Source: Cryobacterium arcticum (GTDB taxonomy: Bacteria; Actinomycetota; Actinomycetes; Actinomycetales; Microbacteriaceae). Taken from it: a stretch of 64,000 nt of DNA. This document shows, piece after piece, positions 8,980 through 16,507 of the stretch (the first letter of the stretch is position 1; every line of letters starts with the position of its first letter). Both the position numbers and the translations under genes were made by a program. The notes below the pieces were generated by a model. It saw only the letters and a program-made list of their open reading frames with translations. It ran no database searches and was not told the origin of the DNA. The stretch is taken from NCBI RefSeq assembly GCF_003185895.1, contig NZ_QHLY01000005.1, positions 767,476-831,475 on the forward strand, read 5' to 3'.

Positions 8980-9267
8980 ATGGAATTCAGGTTCCGGGGC
9001 GAAATCTGGTACTGGCGCGGGCCGTCGCCGTTTCATTTTGTGACCGTGACGGCCGACGAGAGCGCCGTCAGCGCCGAGCTCGCGCCCGGAGTCAGCTACG
9101 GCTGGGGCATGATCCCGGTGCTCGTGCGAATCGGCCACTCCGAGACCACGACGTCGCTCTGGCCCAAAGACGGCGGCTATATCGTTCCGCTCAAGAAGTC
9201 ACTCCGCGAGAGCGAGGGTCTCGAACTGGGCGACACCGTCGCCGTGACCCTGCGACTCGGCGGCTAG
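8980..9267 (+). CDS. DUF1905 domain protein
   Basis: Small soluble protein of 95 residues matching DUF1905 in length and pattern: an N-terminal F-R-F-R-G-E-I-W-Y-W strand, a W-G-M-I-P-V-L-V-R-I-G core, the T-S-L-W-P-K-D-G-G-Y motif and a closing G-D-T-V-A-V-T-L-R strand. The fold is a small beta-barrel; the biochemical function is unknown. It follows panD after 43 bp on the same strand and may share its transcript. In other genomes DUF1905 is sometimes joined to a YdeI/OmpD-associated domain, absent here. Confidence 0.8.
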   Translation: MEFRFRGEIWYWRGPSPFHFVTVTADESAVSAELAPGVSYGWGMIPVLVRIGHSETTTSLWPKDGGYIVPLKKSLRESEGLELGDTVAVTLRLGG

Positions 9268-9297
9268 CACGCTCCCGCCGCCGGCCCCCGGTGCCGC

Positions 9298-9423
9298 TCG
9301 AGTCTGTCGAGACCCCGCGACCCGACCCATGTGTCGCGCCCGTCCCGCTGGTCGAGCTTGTCGAGACCCCGCGTCCCGGCTGTGTGTCGCGCCCGTCCCG
9401 CTGGTCGAGCCTGTCGAGACCCC
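9298..9423. repeat. Three tandem units of the TCGAGCTTGTCGAGACC repeat family
   Basis: Units beginning TCGAG(T/C)(C/T)TGTCGAGACCCC start at 9298, 9352 and 9405, a period of 53-54 bp, separated by a GTGTCGCGCCCGTCCCGCTGG linker seen twice. It lies in the 282-bp gap between DUF1905 and the HNH gene. The rest of that gap (9424-9549) is AT-richer and holds the likely promoter of the HNH gene. Confidence 0.75.
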
Positions 9424-9549
9424 GTGACCCGAACCTAGTATCGCGATCACAAGAAAACCCAGTCCAGAAGCATTTTCCGAGCCAAAAAAAGTTATCCACA
9501 ACTCGCACAACCAGCACACAAAGCTACGACATCGAGCTATTCTCACTGT

Positions 9550-11292
9550 ATGTCCACCATCGCAGACACCTTCGACATCGGCACCCAGCCAGTGTCGCTC
9601 GCGCCTGCCGATTCGTCGGCAGAGGCGCTGGTGGCCGCGGCCGGCGCCGTCGCTCGGCTGGGCACCTGCAGCGCCGACTTCGACGCCCTCCCCGACGCGG
9701 ACCTGCTCGCCGCGCAACGCGAAATCACCCGGCTGCAAACCCTGACCACAACCCGGTCGGTGTGGGTCGCCAAAGCCATCGCGGAACGCTCCCGCCCCGA
9801 GCTGGGTCAGAAGGGCCTGGCGAAGCAGCAGGGCTTCCTCACCCCGGGTGATTTGATGCAGGACCTCACCGGGGCCAGCCGGGCCGACGCCCGGAAACTC
9901 ATCGACGTGGGCCGGATGCTCGCCGACAGTGACGCCGCCGAAGCCGCCGCCCGGGCCGCCCAGGCCGACGCCGACGCGGAAGCCGCCCGCCGGCTGCTCG
10001 ACGACAACAACAGCGACGGAGGTGACAGCGGTGACAGCGCCGATGCGGTTCCGCCCGTGGCGCCGGTGGTGGTGGTGCCGTTGCCGTGGCACACCCCGAT
10101 CGCCCACGCCGTCACTGATGGCACCCTCTCCGCCGCGCAAGCGCACGCGATCCGCACCGGGCTGGGCGATATCGACACCGTCGTCACCGCCGACGTCCTC
10201 GCCGAGAACCTGACGACTCTGCTCGAGGACGCCCGAAACCTCACCATCGACGAGTTGATCCGCCGGGCACGGCGGATGCGGGACCGCCTCGACGAAGCCG
10301 GCATCAGCAAGCGGGAACAGAAAGCCTGGGAAGACCGGTACCTGCGAATCTGGACCCTGGAAACCGGCCAGGTGCGCATCAACGGGCTCTTCCCGCCTGA
10401 ACAGGGCGCGTACATCACCGCCGTCGCCGACAGCCTCACCGGGCCCCGCCGGGGCGGTGTGCACTTCGTCGATCCCGACCGGGCCGCGTGGGCGCAAGCC
10501 GTGCAGGACGACCCGCGCAGCACCGACCAGGTGACCGCCGACGGCTTCATCGACCTGATCAAGGCCGGCAGCACCGTCAACCCGAACCGGATGCTCGGCG
10601 GGCGTACCCCCGCTGTCCGCATCCTCAAAACCCAGCAGCCCACCGCCCAGCAGCCCGGCCCGTCAGCTACCGAACAGCCCACCAGCCCACTGGCCGCCCC
10701 ACTGACCGGCCGGCCGGAGACCCAGCAGTCCATCCGGCCGACGGCCGACTCGTCACCCGTGCCACCGCTGGGGCCGCCGCTGCAGTTGCTGCGGAACCCG
10801 GACGACGTCCTCGTACCGCTACCCGATGGCACCGGGCACGGCTACATCGAAGGGAACCCCGCCCCGGTCTCGCAGGAAACCCTCGACCGGTTGATTTGCG
10901 ACTCCGGCACCGTCGACATCACCTTCGACTCCCGCGGTCAACCGCTCGACGTCGGCCGGGACGAACGCCTGTTCACCCCGGCGCAACGCATCGCCCTGGC
11001 CGCCCGCGACGGCGGCTGCATGTGGGGAGACTGCACCAAACCACCCTCCCAAACCGAAGCCCACCACATCGACCACTGGAAACGCGACGACGGCCGCACC
11101 GACATCCGCCTCGGCATCCTGCTCTGCAACCCCCACCACCGACTACTGCACAACCAAGGCTGGCAAATCCTCGAACACCACGGCCGCTACTGGCTCAGGC
11201 CACCCGCCACCGTCGACCCCGGCCAAAGCCTGATCGAACTACACAGCAAAAGCCCCGCCGCGCTCGAGCAGCACGAGCACGGCACGCACTGA
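9550..11292 (+). CDS. DUF222 / HNH endonuclease-domain protein (13E12 repeat family)
   Basis: The 580-residue protein has an N-terminal DUF222 region (about residues 30-330, mostly helical and Ala-rich), a Pro/Gln/Thr-rich linker (about 350-420), and a C-terminal HNH nuclease motif with C-M-W-G-D-C, A-H-H-I-D-H-W and L-L-C-N-P-H-H-R-L-L-H. This organisation matches the multicopy actinobacterial 13E12 family. Its role is unknown; intact HNH residues suggest a DNA-cutting or homing-type activity. Both flanks carry the same TCGAGCTTGTCGAGACC repeat family, so the unit may have spread or recombined with these repeats. No inteins or transposase are present. Confidence 0.88.
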   Translation: MSTIADTFDIGTQPVSLAPADSSAEALVAAAGAVARLGTCSADFDALPDADLLAAQREITRLQTLTTTRSVWVAKAIAERSRPELGQKGLAKQQGFLTPGDLMQDLTGASRADARKLIDVGRMLADSDAAEAAARAAQADADAEAARRLLDDNNSDGGDSGDSADAVPPVAPVVVVPLPWHTPIAHAVTDGTLSAAQAHAIRTGLGDIDTVVTADVLAENLTTLLEDARNLTIDELIRRARRMRDRLDEAGISKREQKAWEDRYLRIWTLETGQVRINGLFPPEQGAYITAVADSLTGPRRGGVHFVDPDRAAWAQAVQDDPRSTDQVTADGFIDLIKAGSTVNPNRMLGGRTPAVRILKTQQPTAQQPGPSATEQPTSPLAAPLTGRPETQQSIRPTADSSPVPPLGPPLQLLRNPDDVLVPLPDGTGHGYIEGNPAPVSQETLDRLICDSGTVDITFDSRGQPLDVGRDERLFTPAQRIALAARDGGCMWGDCTKPPSQTEAHHIDHWKRDDGRTDIRLGILLCNPHHRLLHNQGWQILEHHGRYWLRPPATVDPGQSLIELHSKSPAALEQHEHGTH

Positions 11293-11314
11293 AGTTGGCA
11301 TCGGCGGCGCACTA

Positions 11315-11549
11315 GGTCTCGACAAGCTCGAGCAGCGAATTCTGCGGGGTCTCGACAAGCTCGACCAGCGGGTCGTGCGGGGTCTTGACGGTCTCGATCA
11401 GCGGGTCGTGCGGGACTTTGACGGGTTCGACCAGCGGGTCGTGCGGGACTTTGACGGGTTCGACCAGCGGAGCGTGCGGGACTTTGACGGGTTCGACCAG
11501 CGGGTCGTGCGGGTCCTCGACGGGCTCGACCAGCGGGGGCGTCGCGGGG
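11315..11549. repeat. 33-bp tandem repeat, seven units
   Basis: The block G-A-C-C-A-G-C-G-G-G recurs with an exact 33-bp period at 11330, 11363, 11396, 11429, 11462, 11495 and 11528. Units near the HNH gene match the TCGAGCTTGTCGAGACC family; later units drift (GGGACTTTGACGGGTTC). Because the period is 11 codons, several frames stay open across it by chance. It fills most of the 288-bp gap between the HNH gene and gdx. Confidence 0.85.
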
Positions 11550-11580
11550 TCGACCACCGAAGCGGGCGTCGGGCGGCGGG

Positions 11581-11904
11581 TCAGTGGCCGCCGTCGACGA
11601 GCTTGAGGCCGATGACGCAGCCGACCAGGCCCAGGATCAGCAGGACCTTCAGCAGCGAGGCGGGTTCGCCACCGAAGATCATGGCGTAGAGCACCGTGAG
11701 CGACGCACCGATTCCCACCCAGACCGCGTAGGCGGTTCCGACGGGGATGGTGCGCATCGCCATCGCCAGGCCCGCCATGCTGAGTAGCAATGCACCGGCG
11801 AAAACCACGGTGGGCCAGAGCTTGGTGAAGCCCATCGACTTGCCGAGGGCTGTCGCCCACACGGCTTCGAGAACACCGGACACGATCAAAATGATCCACG
11901 ACAT
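11581..11904 (-). CDS. gdx: SMR-family guanidinium exporter (Gdx/SugE type)
   Basis: Small membrane protein of 107 residues with four predicted transmembrane helices. It starts M-S-W-I-I-L, has the membrane glutamate in G-V-L-E-A-V-W-A (E13), and the G-T-A-Y-A-V-W-V-G-I-G motif, all features of the Gdx/SugE branch rather than QacC/EmrE. Gdx dimers export guanidinium in exchange for protons. A guanidine-III riboswitch directly upstream (11919-11959) independently supports this substrate. The Shine-Dalgarno GGGAG (11916-11912) is 7 nt from the ATG and adjoins the riboswitch, suggesting control of translation. No partner SMR subunit is nearby, so it likely works as a homodimer. Confidence 0.93.
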   Translation of the reverse strand: MSWIILIVSGVLEAVWATALGKSMGFTKLWPTVVFAGALLLSMAGLAMAMRTIPVGTAYAVWVGIGASLTVLYAMIFGGEPASLLKVLLILGLVGCVIGLKLVDGGH

Positions 11905-11918
11905 GACAGAACTCCCGT

Positions 11919-11959
11919 GGCCAGTCTTGTCGCTGTCCGGGTACTGATCCGTCGTCCGG
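11919..11959 (-). ncRNA. Guanidine-III (ykkC-III) riboswitch
   Basis: On the minus strand the sequence reads CCGGACGACGG, then GTACCCGGACAGCGACAAG, then ACTGGCC. This follows the compact guanidine-III consensus: CCGGACGA, GUACCCGG, ACAAGAC. The expected pairings are present: CCGG with CCGG for the pseudoknot, and UCAGU with ACUGG for the helix. It ends 14 nt before the gdx start, next to the ribosome binding site. A 7-bp hairpin (GAACCGC/GCGGTTC) immediately precedes it. Recognised from memory of the class consensus, not by a covariance search. Confidence 0.85.
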
Positions 11960-12040
11960 AACCGCAGGAAGCGGTTCACAGCAGAATAGCCGGGCACTCT
12001 GTGCAGGCGCTGGGCAAGCTCGCGCACGACCGAGAAAAAG

Positions 12041-12092
12041 CCCCGCCGGCCGAGTCCTCGAAGCAGTCGGGGTCTCGGCCGGCGGGGCCGGG
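12041..12092 (-). terminator. Rho-independent terminator after the FKBP lipoprotein gene
   Basis: CCCCGCCGGCCGAG (12041-12054) and CTCGGCCGGCGGGG (12074-12087) form a perfect 14-bp stem with a 19-nt loop. On the minus strand the stem is followed by CTTTTTC, so it ends transcription from the FKBP gene and insulates the riboswitch downstream. Confidence 0.85.
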
Positions 12093-12109
12093 ATTGTGCG
12101 GGGCGTCGC

Positions 12110-13081
12110 CTACGCGGCGTCGATGATGTCGACGACGAAGACGAGGGTGTCGGTGGCGCTGATGCCGGCCGTGTCGTTGCCGCCCTCATAGCCGAGCTCT
12201 CCCGGCGGAATCACGATGACGACCTGCGAACCCACGGTCTGGCCGACCAGGCCCTGGCTGAAGCCGGTGATCAGGCCCGAGATCGGGAACGAGGTGGGTC
12301 CGACGTCCCAACTGGTGTCGAACTCCTTGCCGGAATCCCAGATCAGGCCGCTGTACTGCACGGTCACCGTGGACGTGTCGGTGATGGCCGCGCCGTCGCC
12401 CTTCTTGAGCACCTCGACCGCGAGTTCGGTGGGCGGGTCGCTCTTGGGCATGGTCACGGTGGGCGCGCCGTCATCGGCGAGCTTCACGGTGGGGAAACCG
12501 TCGGTGGGCTCCTGGTCCTCACCCGTGGCACGGGTGGGCAGCTTCTCCTTGATGTCGATCACGAAGAGCATCTGGTCGGTGGCGGCCACACCCAGGTCGG
12601 TGTTGCCGGTGTCGCCGAAGCCGTCGTCGGGCGTGATGACCACGGCAACGCGGTCGCCCACGTTGGAGCAGGCGACACCCTTGAGGATGCCCTTGATCGC
12701 GGTCTGGGTGGTGCTCACGTTGACCGTCAAGCCGGCGTCGTCGCCGAAGCCACCGGCGGTGAGCTTGGCTCCGGTGGTGGCGTTGTACGCGGCGTAAGCG
12801 ATGGCGACGGAGTCGCCCTCTTTCACGGCCTCGCCGGTGCCTTCGGTGAGCACGCTGCGCTCGGTCGTCTTTGCCGCCAGCGGGCTCGTGAACGTCACGG
12901 TGGGCTCAGCGCCCGGGTCGCCGGCAACGGTGACCGCGTCCGACGTGGTGCCGGAGTCGGTGCACTCGATCGCGGCCGCCGAGGCAGTCGGCGTCGACGT
13001 CGCATCAGGCGACGACGCGCATCCGGTGAGGGCGACGGCGGCTAACGCCGTAAGGGTGAGAATGCTAGGAAGAGTGCGCAC
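12110..13081 (-). CDS. FKBP-type peptidyl-prolyl isomerase lipoprotein
   Basis: Exported lipoprotein of 323 residues: signal peptide with lipobox L-T-G-C (lipidated Cys21), a Ser/Thr/Ala-rich spacer, then two FKBP-like domains (about 75-185 and 215-322). The second keeps the classical pattern: V-T-V-Q-Y-S-G, W-D-S-G-K-E-F-D-T-S-W, G-L-V-G-Q-T-V-G-S-Q, and I-P-P-x-L-G-Y. The first is more divergent (A-I-A-Y-A-A-Y-N-A, G-F-G-D-T) and may be inactive. It should act outside the cytoplasmic membrane in folding of exported proteins. A strong terminator follows it. Confidence 0.88.
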   Translation of the reverse strand: MRTLPSILTLTALAAVALTGCASSPDATSTPTASAAAIECTDSGTTSDAVTVAGDPGAEPTVTFTSPLAAKTTERSVLTEGTGEAVKEGDSVAIAYAAYNATTGAKLTAGGFGDDAGLTVNVSTTQTAIKGILKGVACSNVGDRVAVVITPDDGFGDTGNTDLGVAATDQMLFVIDIKEKLPTRATGEDQEPTDGFPTVKLADDGAPTVTMPKSDPPTELAVEVLKKGDGAAITDTSTVTVQYSGLIWDSGKEFDTSWDVGPTSFPISGLITGFSQGLVGQTVGSQVVIVIPPGELGYEGGNDTAGISATDTLVFVVDIIDAA

Positions 13082-13403
13082 GCAGGTGTCTCCAGTCAGA
13101 TTGGGCCTCGGACAGTCTGACCCCTCTACCTATGCGTGCGCTGAGTCCGCCGCCCGGAGAGGCTCCACGAGCCCGGGAATTGGGACCTTCGACCCCATAA
13201 ATCCCCCGAACTGGGTGGGTGCCGAGTTCTAAGCTGGATGCACGGACTTCCTGAATTTGGAAGCCGAGCTGGTCGATGGTGACCGAACCCACCGACAGTG
13301 GCGCCACGTTCATCACGGCAACGTTTTCGTTTGATTGACGCCCTGCCTCATGCAGTCGAACGCCGCTCGAACGCGTGAAAGCAAGTCAAGAGAAAGAGCC
13401 CAC
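13082..13403. other. Intergenic region between FKBP gene and small ORF, with DosR-like box
   Basis: A 322-bp gap without a convincing gene. It holds the FKBP promoter side (13082-13150), a GGGACCTTCGACCC box at 13182-13195 and a plus-strand -10-like TAAGCT at 13230-13235, identical to the -10 proposed for the SufS-like gene. A transcript starting near 13242 would have a leader of about 160 nt before the GTG at 13404, or could itself be a small RNA. Confidence 0.4.
13182..13235 (+). promoter_or_regulatory. DosR-like box and -10 upstream of a small gene or RNA
   Basis: GGGACCTTCGACCC (13182-13195) differs from the palindromic GGGAC-N4-GTCCC form by one base. TAAGCT (13230-13235) lies 34 nt further, about one helical turn more than the 23-nt spacing seen at the two other boxes. 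Confidence 0.4.
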
Positions 13404-13562
13404 GTGTCCGACACCAAGTCGACCTCAGCAAATGCCGTCACCACCGCCCGGTGGGAGAGCCTGAAGCGCGCGTATTTCATGCGCACCAACCGCACCGCCC
13501 CGGTCGGATCGCTGCCGAAGGCTTCTGCCGCGGCCACAGTCGCCGACCCGAACGCCGAGTAG
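13404..13562 (+). CDS. Small hypothetical protein
   Basis: A 52-residue reading frame from GTG 13404, preceded by an A/G-rich AAGAGAAAGAG stretch that could serve as a ribosome binding site. The product is polar, Ser/Thr/Ala-rich, with a basic centre (W-E-S-L-K-R-A-Y-F-M-R) and no membrane segment. No family recognised. The frame is open upstream to an ATG at 13335, but that part looks non-coding. It ends 4 bp before the convergent GntR gene. Its only support is the plausible promoter with a DosR-like box upstream; it may not be a gene. Confidence 0.35.
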   Translation: MSDTKSTSANAVTTARWESLKRAYFMRTNRTAPVGSLPKASAAATVADPNAE

Positions 13563-13566
13563 TCCT

Positions 13567-14361
13567 CTAGCGGTAGCTCGTGTTCGCCCGAAAATAGGTG
13601 CGGCTCGCGGCGTAGTAGATGTACTGCAGTTCCCGCGGCACGTCATTGGTGTCGTAGAGCACCCGCTCGCTGATCAACAACGGGGACGCCGGCGCCAGGC
13701 CGAGCGCCGCGCAGGTGTTCGGATCTCCCTGCAGCGCCTCCACCGAGGTCGTACTCCGCAACAGTGGTAGGCCGAAGTGCCGCTCGAACGATTTCGGCAG
13801 GTCATCCCCGGGTTCGGCCACGAAGGGGACCCTCGGTGTGACGTCAGGCGCCCAGTAACAGGTCTCGACGCAGAACGGCACGCCGGCCGACGAGATCAGG
13901 TACTCGGCCATCGACACGTCGGACTCCGGGCCGAGCTCGAGCTGGGCGCGGATCACCGGCGAACCCGGCACCACCTCCGCATAGATCGGGGCGATGTCGT
14001 AGCGGTCCAGGGCGCCATCGGGCAGCCCCACGTCGTAGCGCTCGCTGGCATCCAGCGGCAGCCCGATTTCCACGCCGTCGAAACTGTCCCGAACCTTGGT
14101 GCCGATCCGGGGCAGTCGCTCCACCAACCCGTCGTCGGCCAGCTGAGACAGCGCGCCGCGCACCGCCTGGCGGGTGGTGTTGAATTGCCGCATCACGGTC
14201 GCCTCAACGAGCATCTCGCCGTTCTGCACCACCTGGGTGCGGATGGCGGTGCGCATCAGCGCGTAGACCCGGCGCACCTCGTTCTGCTTCGGCTCGCCCA
14301 GGATGCGCAGGGCGGCAGCACGCCGAAAGGCCGCGCGTTCTTCGTCCCGGCGGTCTTCCAT
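13567..14361 (-). CDS. GntR-family regulator with UTRA-like effector domain
   Basis: Cytosolic regulator of 264 residues. Residues about 25-95 form a GntR winged helix-turn-helix with the recognition segment T-T-R-Q-A-V-R-G-A-L-S-Q-L and wing I-G-T-K-V. The rest is a UTRA/HutC-type ligand domain (V-I-R-A-Q-L-E-L, M-A-E-Y-L-I, P-L-L-x-S-E-R-V-L-Y). ATG 14361 is chosen because AAGGAGGG stands about 9 nt upstream; a longer frame to 14415 lacks support. It follows the MFS pump gene by 83 bp on the same strand and probably controls it. The ligand is unknown. Confidence 0.82.
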   Translation of the reverse strand: MEDRRDEERAAFRRAAALRILGEPKQNEVRRVYALMRTAIRTQVVQNGEMLVEATVMRQFNTTRQAVRGALSQLADDGLVERLPRIGTKVRDSFDGVEIGLPLDASERYDVGLPDGALDRYDIAPIYAEVVPGSPVIRAQLELGPESDVSMAEYLISSAGVPFCVETCYWAPDVTPRVPFVAEPGDDLPKSFERHFGLPLLRSTTSVEALQGDPNTCAALGLAPASPLLISERVLYDTNDVPRELQYIYYAASRTYFRANTSYR

Positions 14362-14444
14362 TCTGCGTGTCCCTCCTTGTGGGGGCTGGCGGCCGGTGAA
14401 CCGGCATCCATTCAACGATAAAGGAGAGCCGTGGGCGAGGCGGT

Positions 14445-15908
14445 TCAGACCACCGTCACCGCGCGCAGGTGGATGGGCGGCAGAGCGGCGATCGCCGTGA
14501 TGGCGGGCAGCACGAGCAGCGCCGACAAGCCGAACAGCAGCGGCATCCCCTCAAAGTAGGCACCGGCCAGACTGGCGCCGCCGGCTTGCAGTGTCTCCAC
14601 CCGGTAGGTGAGCACCGAGCCGAGCACGACAAAACCGATCGTGCCGCCGAGGGCGAGGAAGAAGCCGATCGACGCGCTCATCGAGCCGACGGTGTGGAAG
14701 GGCACGGTGGTCTGCGCGGTGATGGTGAGGTTCTGCAGCACCGCGCCGAGCCCGCAGGCCAGCAGCACCGTTCCGGTGACGGCCATCACGATGGGGGAGA
14801 AGTCCATCAGGAAGAGCACCACATTGCCGGCGAAGAGCGAGATCGCGCCCACCAGCATCACCGGGCGCACCCGCCCGGTGCGGCTGATGAACCGCCCCGC
14901 CGCGAACGCGCTGCCGACGGTGCCCAGCGCCATCGGGGTGAGTAGCAGGCCGGCGGTCACCGGCATCAGGCCCACCCCGAGCTGCAGGTACTGGGTGATG
15001 AACACCGAGCCGCCGAACAGGGTGGTGCCGGCGAAGAACGCCGCGATGATGCAGAGCAACGGGGTGCGCGCCGCGAGCAGGCGGAGCGGCAGGATCGGGT
15101 CGGCGGCGCGCAACTCGACGAACCAGACGGCCACCAGGGTGAGGATGCCCACTCCGCCGCTGATCACGGCCAGCGGCACGGCGTCGGCCACGGTGGGCAG
15201 CACGGAGACGCAGATCAGCAACGACGTCACTCCCACGGCGATCAGGCCGGCGCCGGCGAAGTCCGCCGGCATCCGAGTGCGGGGCTGGCGCACGATGTGC
15301 AGGGTCGAGGCGATCACCAGGATCGACACCGTGGCGGCCGGCACGCTGAGCAGGAAGCACCACTGCCAGCCCAGACCGGAGGTCTGCACGATCAGCCCGC
15401 CGATGATCGGGCCGCTCAGGGTGGCGGTGGTCTGCATGCTGGTGAGCCAGGCGTTCACCCGGCCGCGCTGACGGGGTTCCACCAGCGCGGCGGTCACGAT
15501 CACGATGAGTGCGATCACGCCGCCCAGGCCGATGCCCTGCAGCGCGCGCCCCACGATCAGCTGGGTGGTGTTGGGTGCGAGCCCCGCCACCAGCGAGCCG
15601 GCCGCGAAGAACAGCAGCGCGGCCTGCAGGATGCCCTTGGGATTGAACCGATCGCCGAGCTTGCCCCAGATGGGCACGGTGGCAGTGTTGCCGAGGATCG
15701 TGGCCGCCACGATCCAGGTGGAGTGCGACGGCGGCCCCTCCAGATTCTGCAGGATCGACGGGATCGAGGTGGCGACGATGGTCGCGCTCAGCCCGGCCAC
15801 GAACTGGGCGATGAGGAGGCCGCTGAGCGGCACCACGAGCGGACGGAGCGACACGAGGTGGGCTCTGGGGGGATACGGCTCGGGGCGGTGCGGCTTCAAT
15901 GCGGTCAC
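14445..15908 (-). CDS. MFS transporter, DHA2/EmrB-like (14 TM)
   Basis: Inner-membrane drug:H+ antiporter-type protein of 487 residues with about 14 predicted membrane segments. The MFS motif G-K-L-G-D-R-F (about residues 80-87), the G-R-A-L-Q-G-I-G-x-G-G motif and a motif-C-like G-P-I-I-G-G-L-I match DHA2 exporters such as EmrB or QacA. It ends at 14445 and is followed on the same strand by the GntR-family gene, so a local repressor-pump arrangement is likely. The substrate cannot be told from sequence. Confidence 0.86.
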   Translation of the reverse strand: MTALKPHRPEPYPPRAHLVSLRPLVVPLSGLLIAQFVAGLSATIVATSIPSILQNLEGPPSHSTWIVAATILGNTATVPIWGKLGDRFNPKGILQAALLFFAAGSLVAGLAPNTTQLIVGRALQGIGLGGVIALIVIVTAALVEPRQRGRVNAWLTSMQTTATLSGPIIGGLIVQTSGLGWQWCFLLSVPAATVSILVIASTLHIVRQPRTRMPADFAGAGLIAVGVTSLLICVSVLPTVADAVPLAVISGGVGILTLVAVWFVELRAADPILPLRLLAARTPLLCIIAAFFAGTTLFGGSVFITQYLQLGVGLMPVTAGLLLTPMALGTVGSAFAAGRFISRTGRVRPVMLVGAISLFAGNVVLFLMDFSPIVMAVTGTVLLACGLGAVLQNLTITAQTTVPFHTVGSMSASIGFFLALGGTIGFVVLGSVLTYRVETLQAGGASLAGAYFEGMPLLFGLSALLVLPAITAIAALPPIHLRAVTVV

Positions 15909-16035
15909 GGTTCTCCTGGTTTCTTCGAGCTTGCCAGCCCGATGTTGCCGCCGGATTGCGCCGGGTGGCTGCAGGCCGGTGGAGTGTGTCAGCCGTATTG
16001 CGCCATCCGTGCGCGGGGTCGTTGCGGGCCTGATC

Positions 16036-16078
16036 GGGACCTTCGTCCCCGTCCTCGCAGCTGGCTCGGCGATATGAT
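16036..16078 (+). promoter_or_regulatory. DosR-like box and -10 element upstream of arsR-sulP
   Basis: GGGACCTTCGTCCC (16036-16049) is a GGGAC-N4-GTCCC palindrome. A good -10, TATGAT, lies at 16073-16078, 23 nt downstream; the ATG follows at 16085, so the transcript is nearly leaderless. In Mycobacterium tuberculosis a SulP transporter gene (Rv1739c) belongs to the DosR regulon, which fits this placement. Confidence 0.65.
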
Positions 16079-16084
16079 GAATTT

Positions 16085-16507
16085 ATGGAATCACTCAGTC
16101 AGGAACTGCCCGACCCGTTCACGGATGCGAATCGCCCGCTCTACGAGGTCAAGGCCAACCTGTTCAAGGGGCTCGCGCATCCGGTGCGCGTGCGGGTGCT
16201 CGAGGTGCTCGCCCATGCCGAGACCGACCTGTCGGTGTCCGACCTGCTCACCGACACCGGCCTGGAGGCCTCGCACCTGTCCCAGCACCTCTCGGTGCTG
16301 CGCCGGCACAACCTGGTGCTGGCCGAGCGGCGGGGCAGCCTGGTCTTCTACCGGCTGGCCTACCCGCAGGTCGCCGACCTGCTCGCGGTCGCCCGGCAGC
16401 TGCTCGTGGAGGTTCTCGAGACCACCCAGCAGAACCTGATCAACACCGTGGGCCTGCGCCCGCTCGTTTCGACGGATGCCGCGTCGCGCGCCGCGGTGAC
16501 CCGGTGA
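16085..16507 (+). CDS. ArsR-family winged-helix regulator
   Basis: Small DNA-binding protein of 140 residues. The ArsR fold covers about residues 22-100: L-F-K-G-L-A-H-P-V-R-V-R-V-L-E-V-L, then L-E-A-S-H-L-S-Q-H-L-S-V-L-R as recognition helix and the wing A-E-R-R-G-S-L-V-F-Y. It contains no cysteine at all, so the usual metal thiolate site is absent and it must sense something else or act constitutively. Its TGA overlaps the GTG of the SulP gene (GTGA), so they are co-translated. It probably regulates its own operon together with the DosR-like site. Confidence 0.88.
   Translation: MESLSQELPDPFTDANRPLYEVKANLFKGLAHPVRVRVLEVLAHAETDLSVSDLLTDTGLEASHLSQHLSVLRRHNLVLAERRGSLVFYRLAYPQVADLLAVARQLLVEVLETTQQNLINTVGLRPLVSTDAASRAAVTR

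Noticed and set aside
9492..9500. Perfect DnaA box TTATCCACA in an AT-richer intergenic stretch
   Set aside because: Single copy; no cluster of boxes, no dnaA/dnaN/recF-type genes, so not an origin.
11315..11549. Possible CRISPR array
   Set aside because: Repeat units are contiguous with a fixed 33-bp period and have no unique spacers; no cas genes nearby.
11312..11899. Minus-strand frame with seven 11-residue repeats (L-V-E-P-V-K type) continuing into gdx
   Set aside because: The repeats are a DNA tandem array with a 33-bp period that keeps frames open; the frame differs from that of gdx and overlaps it.
13335..13403. Upstream extension of the small ORF to ATG 13335
   Set aside because: Residues before the GTG are Arg/Ser-rich without pattern, and no ribosome binding site precedes the ATG.
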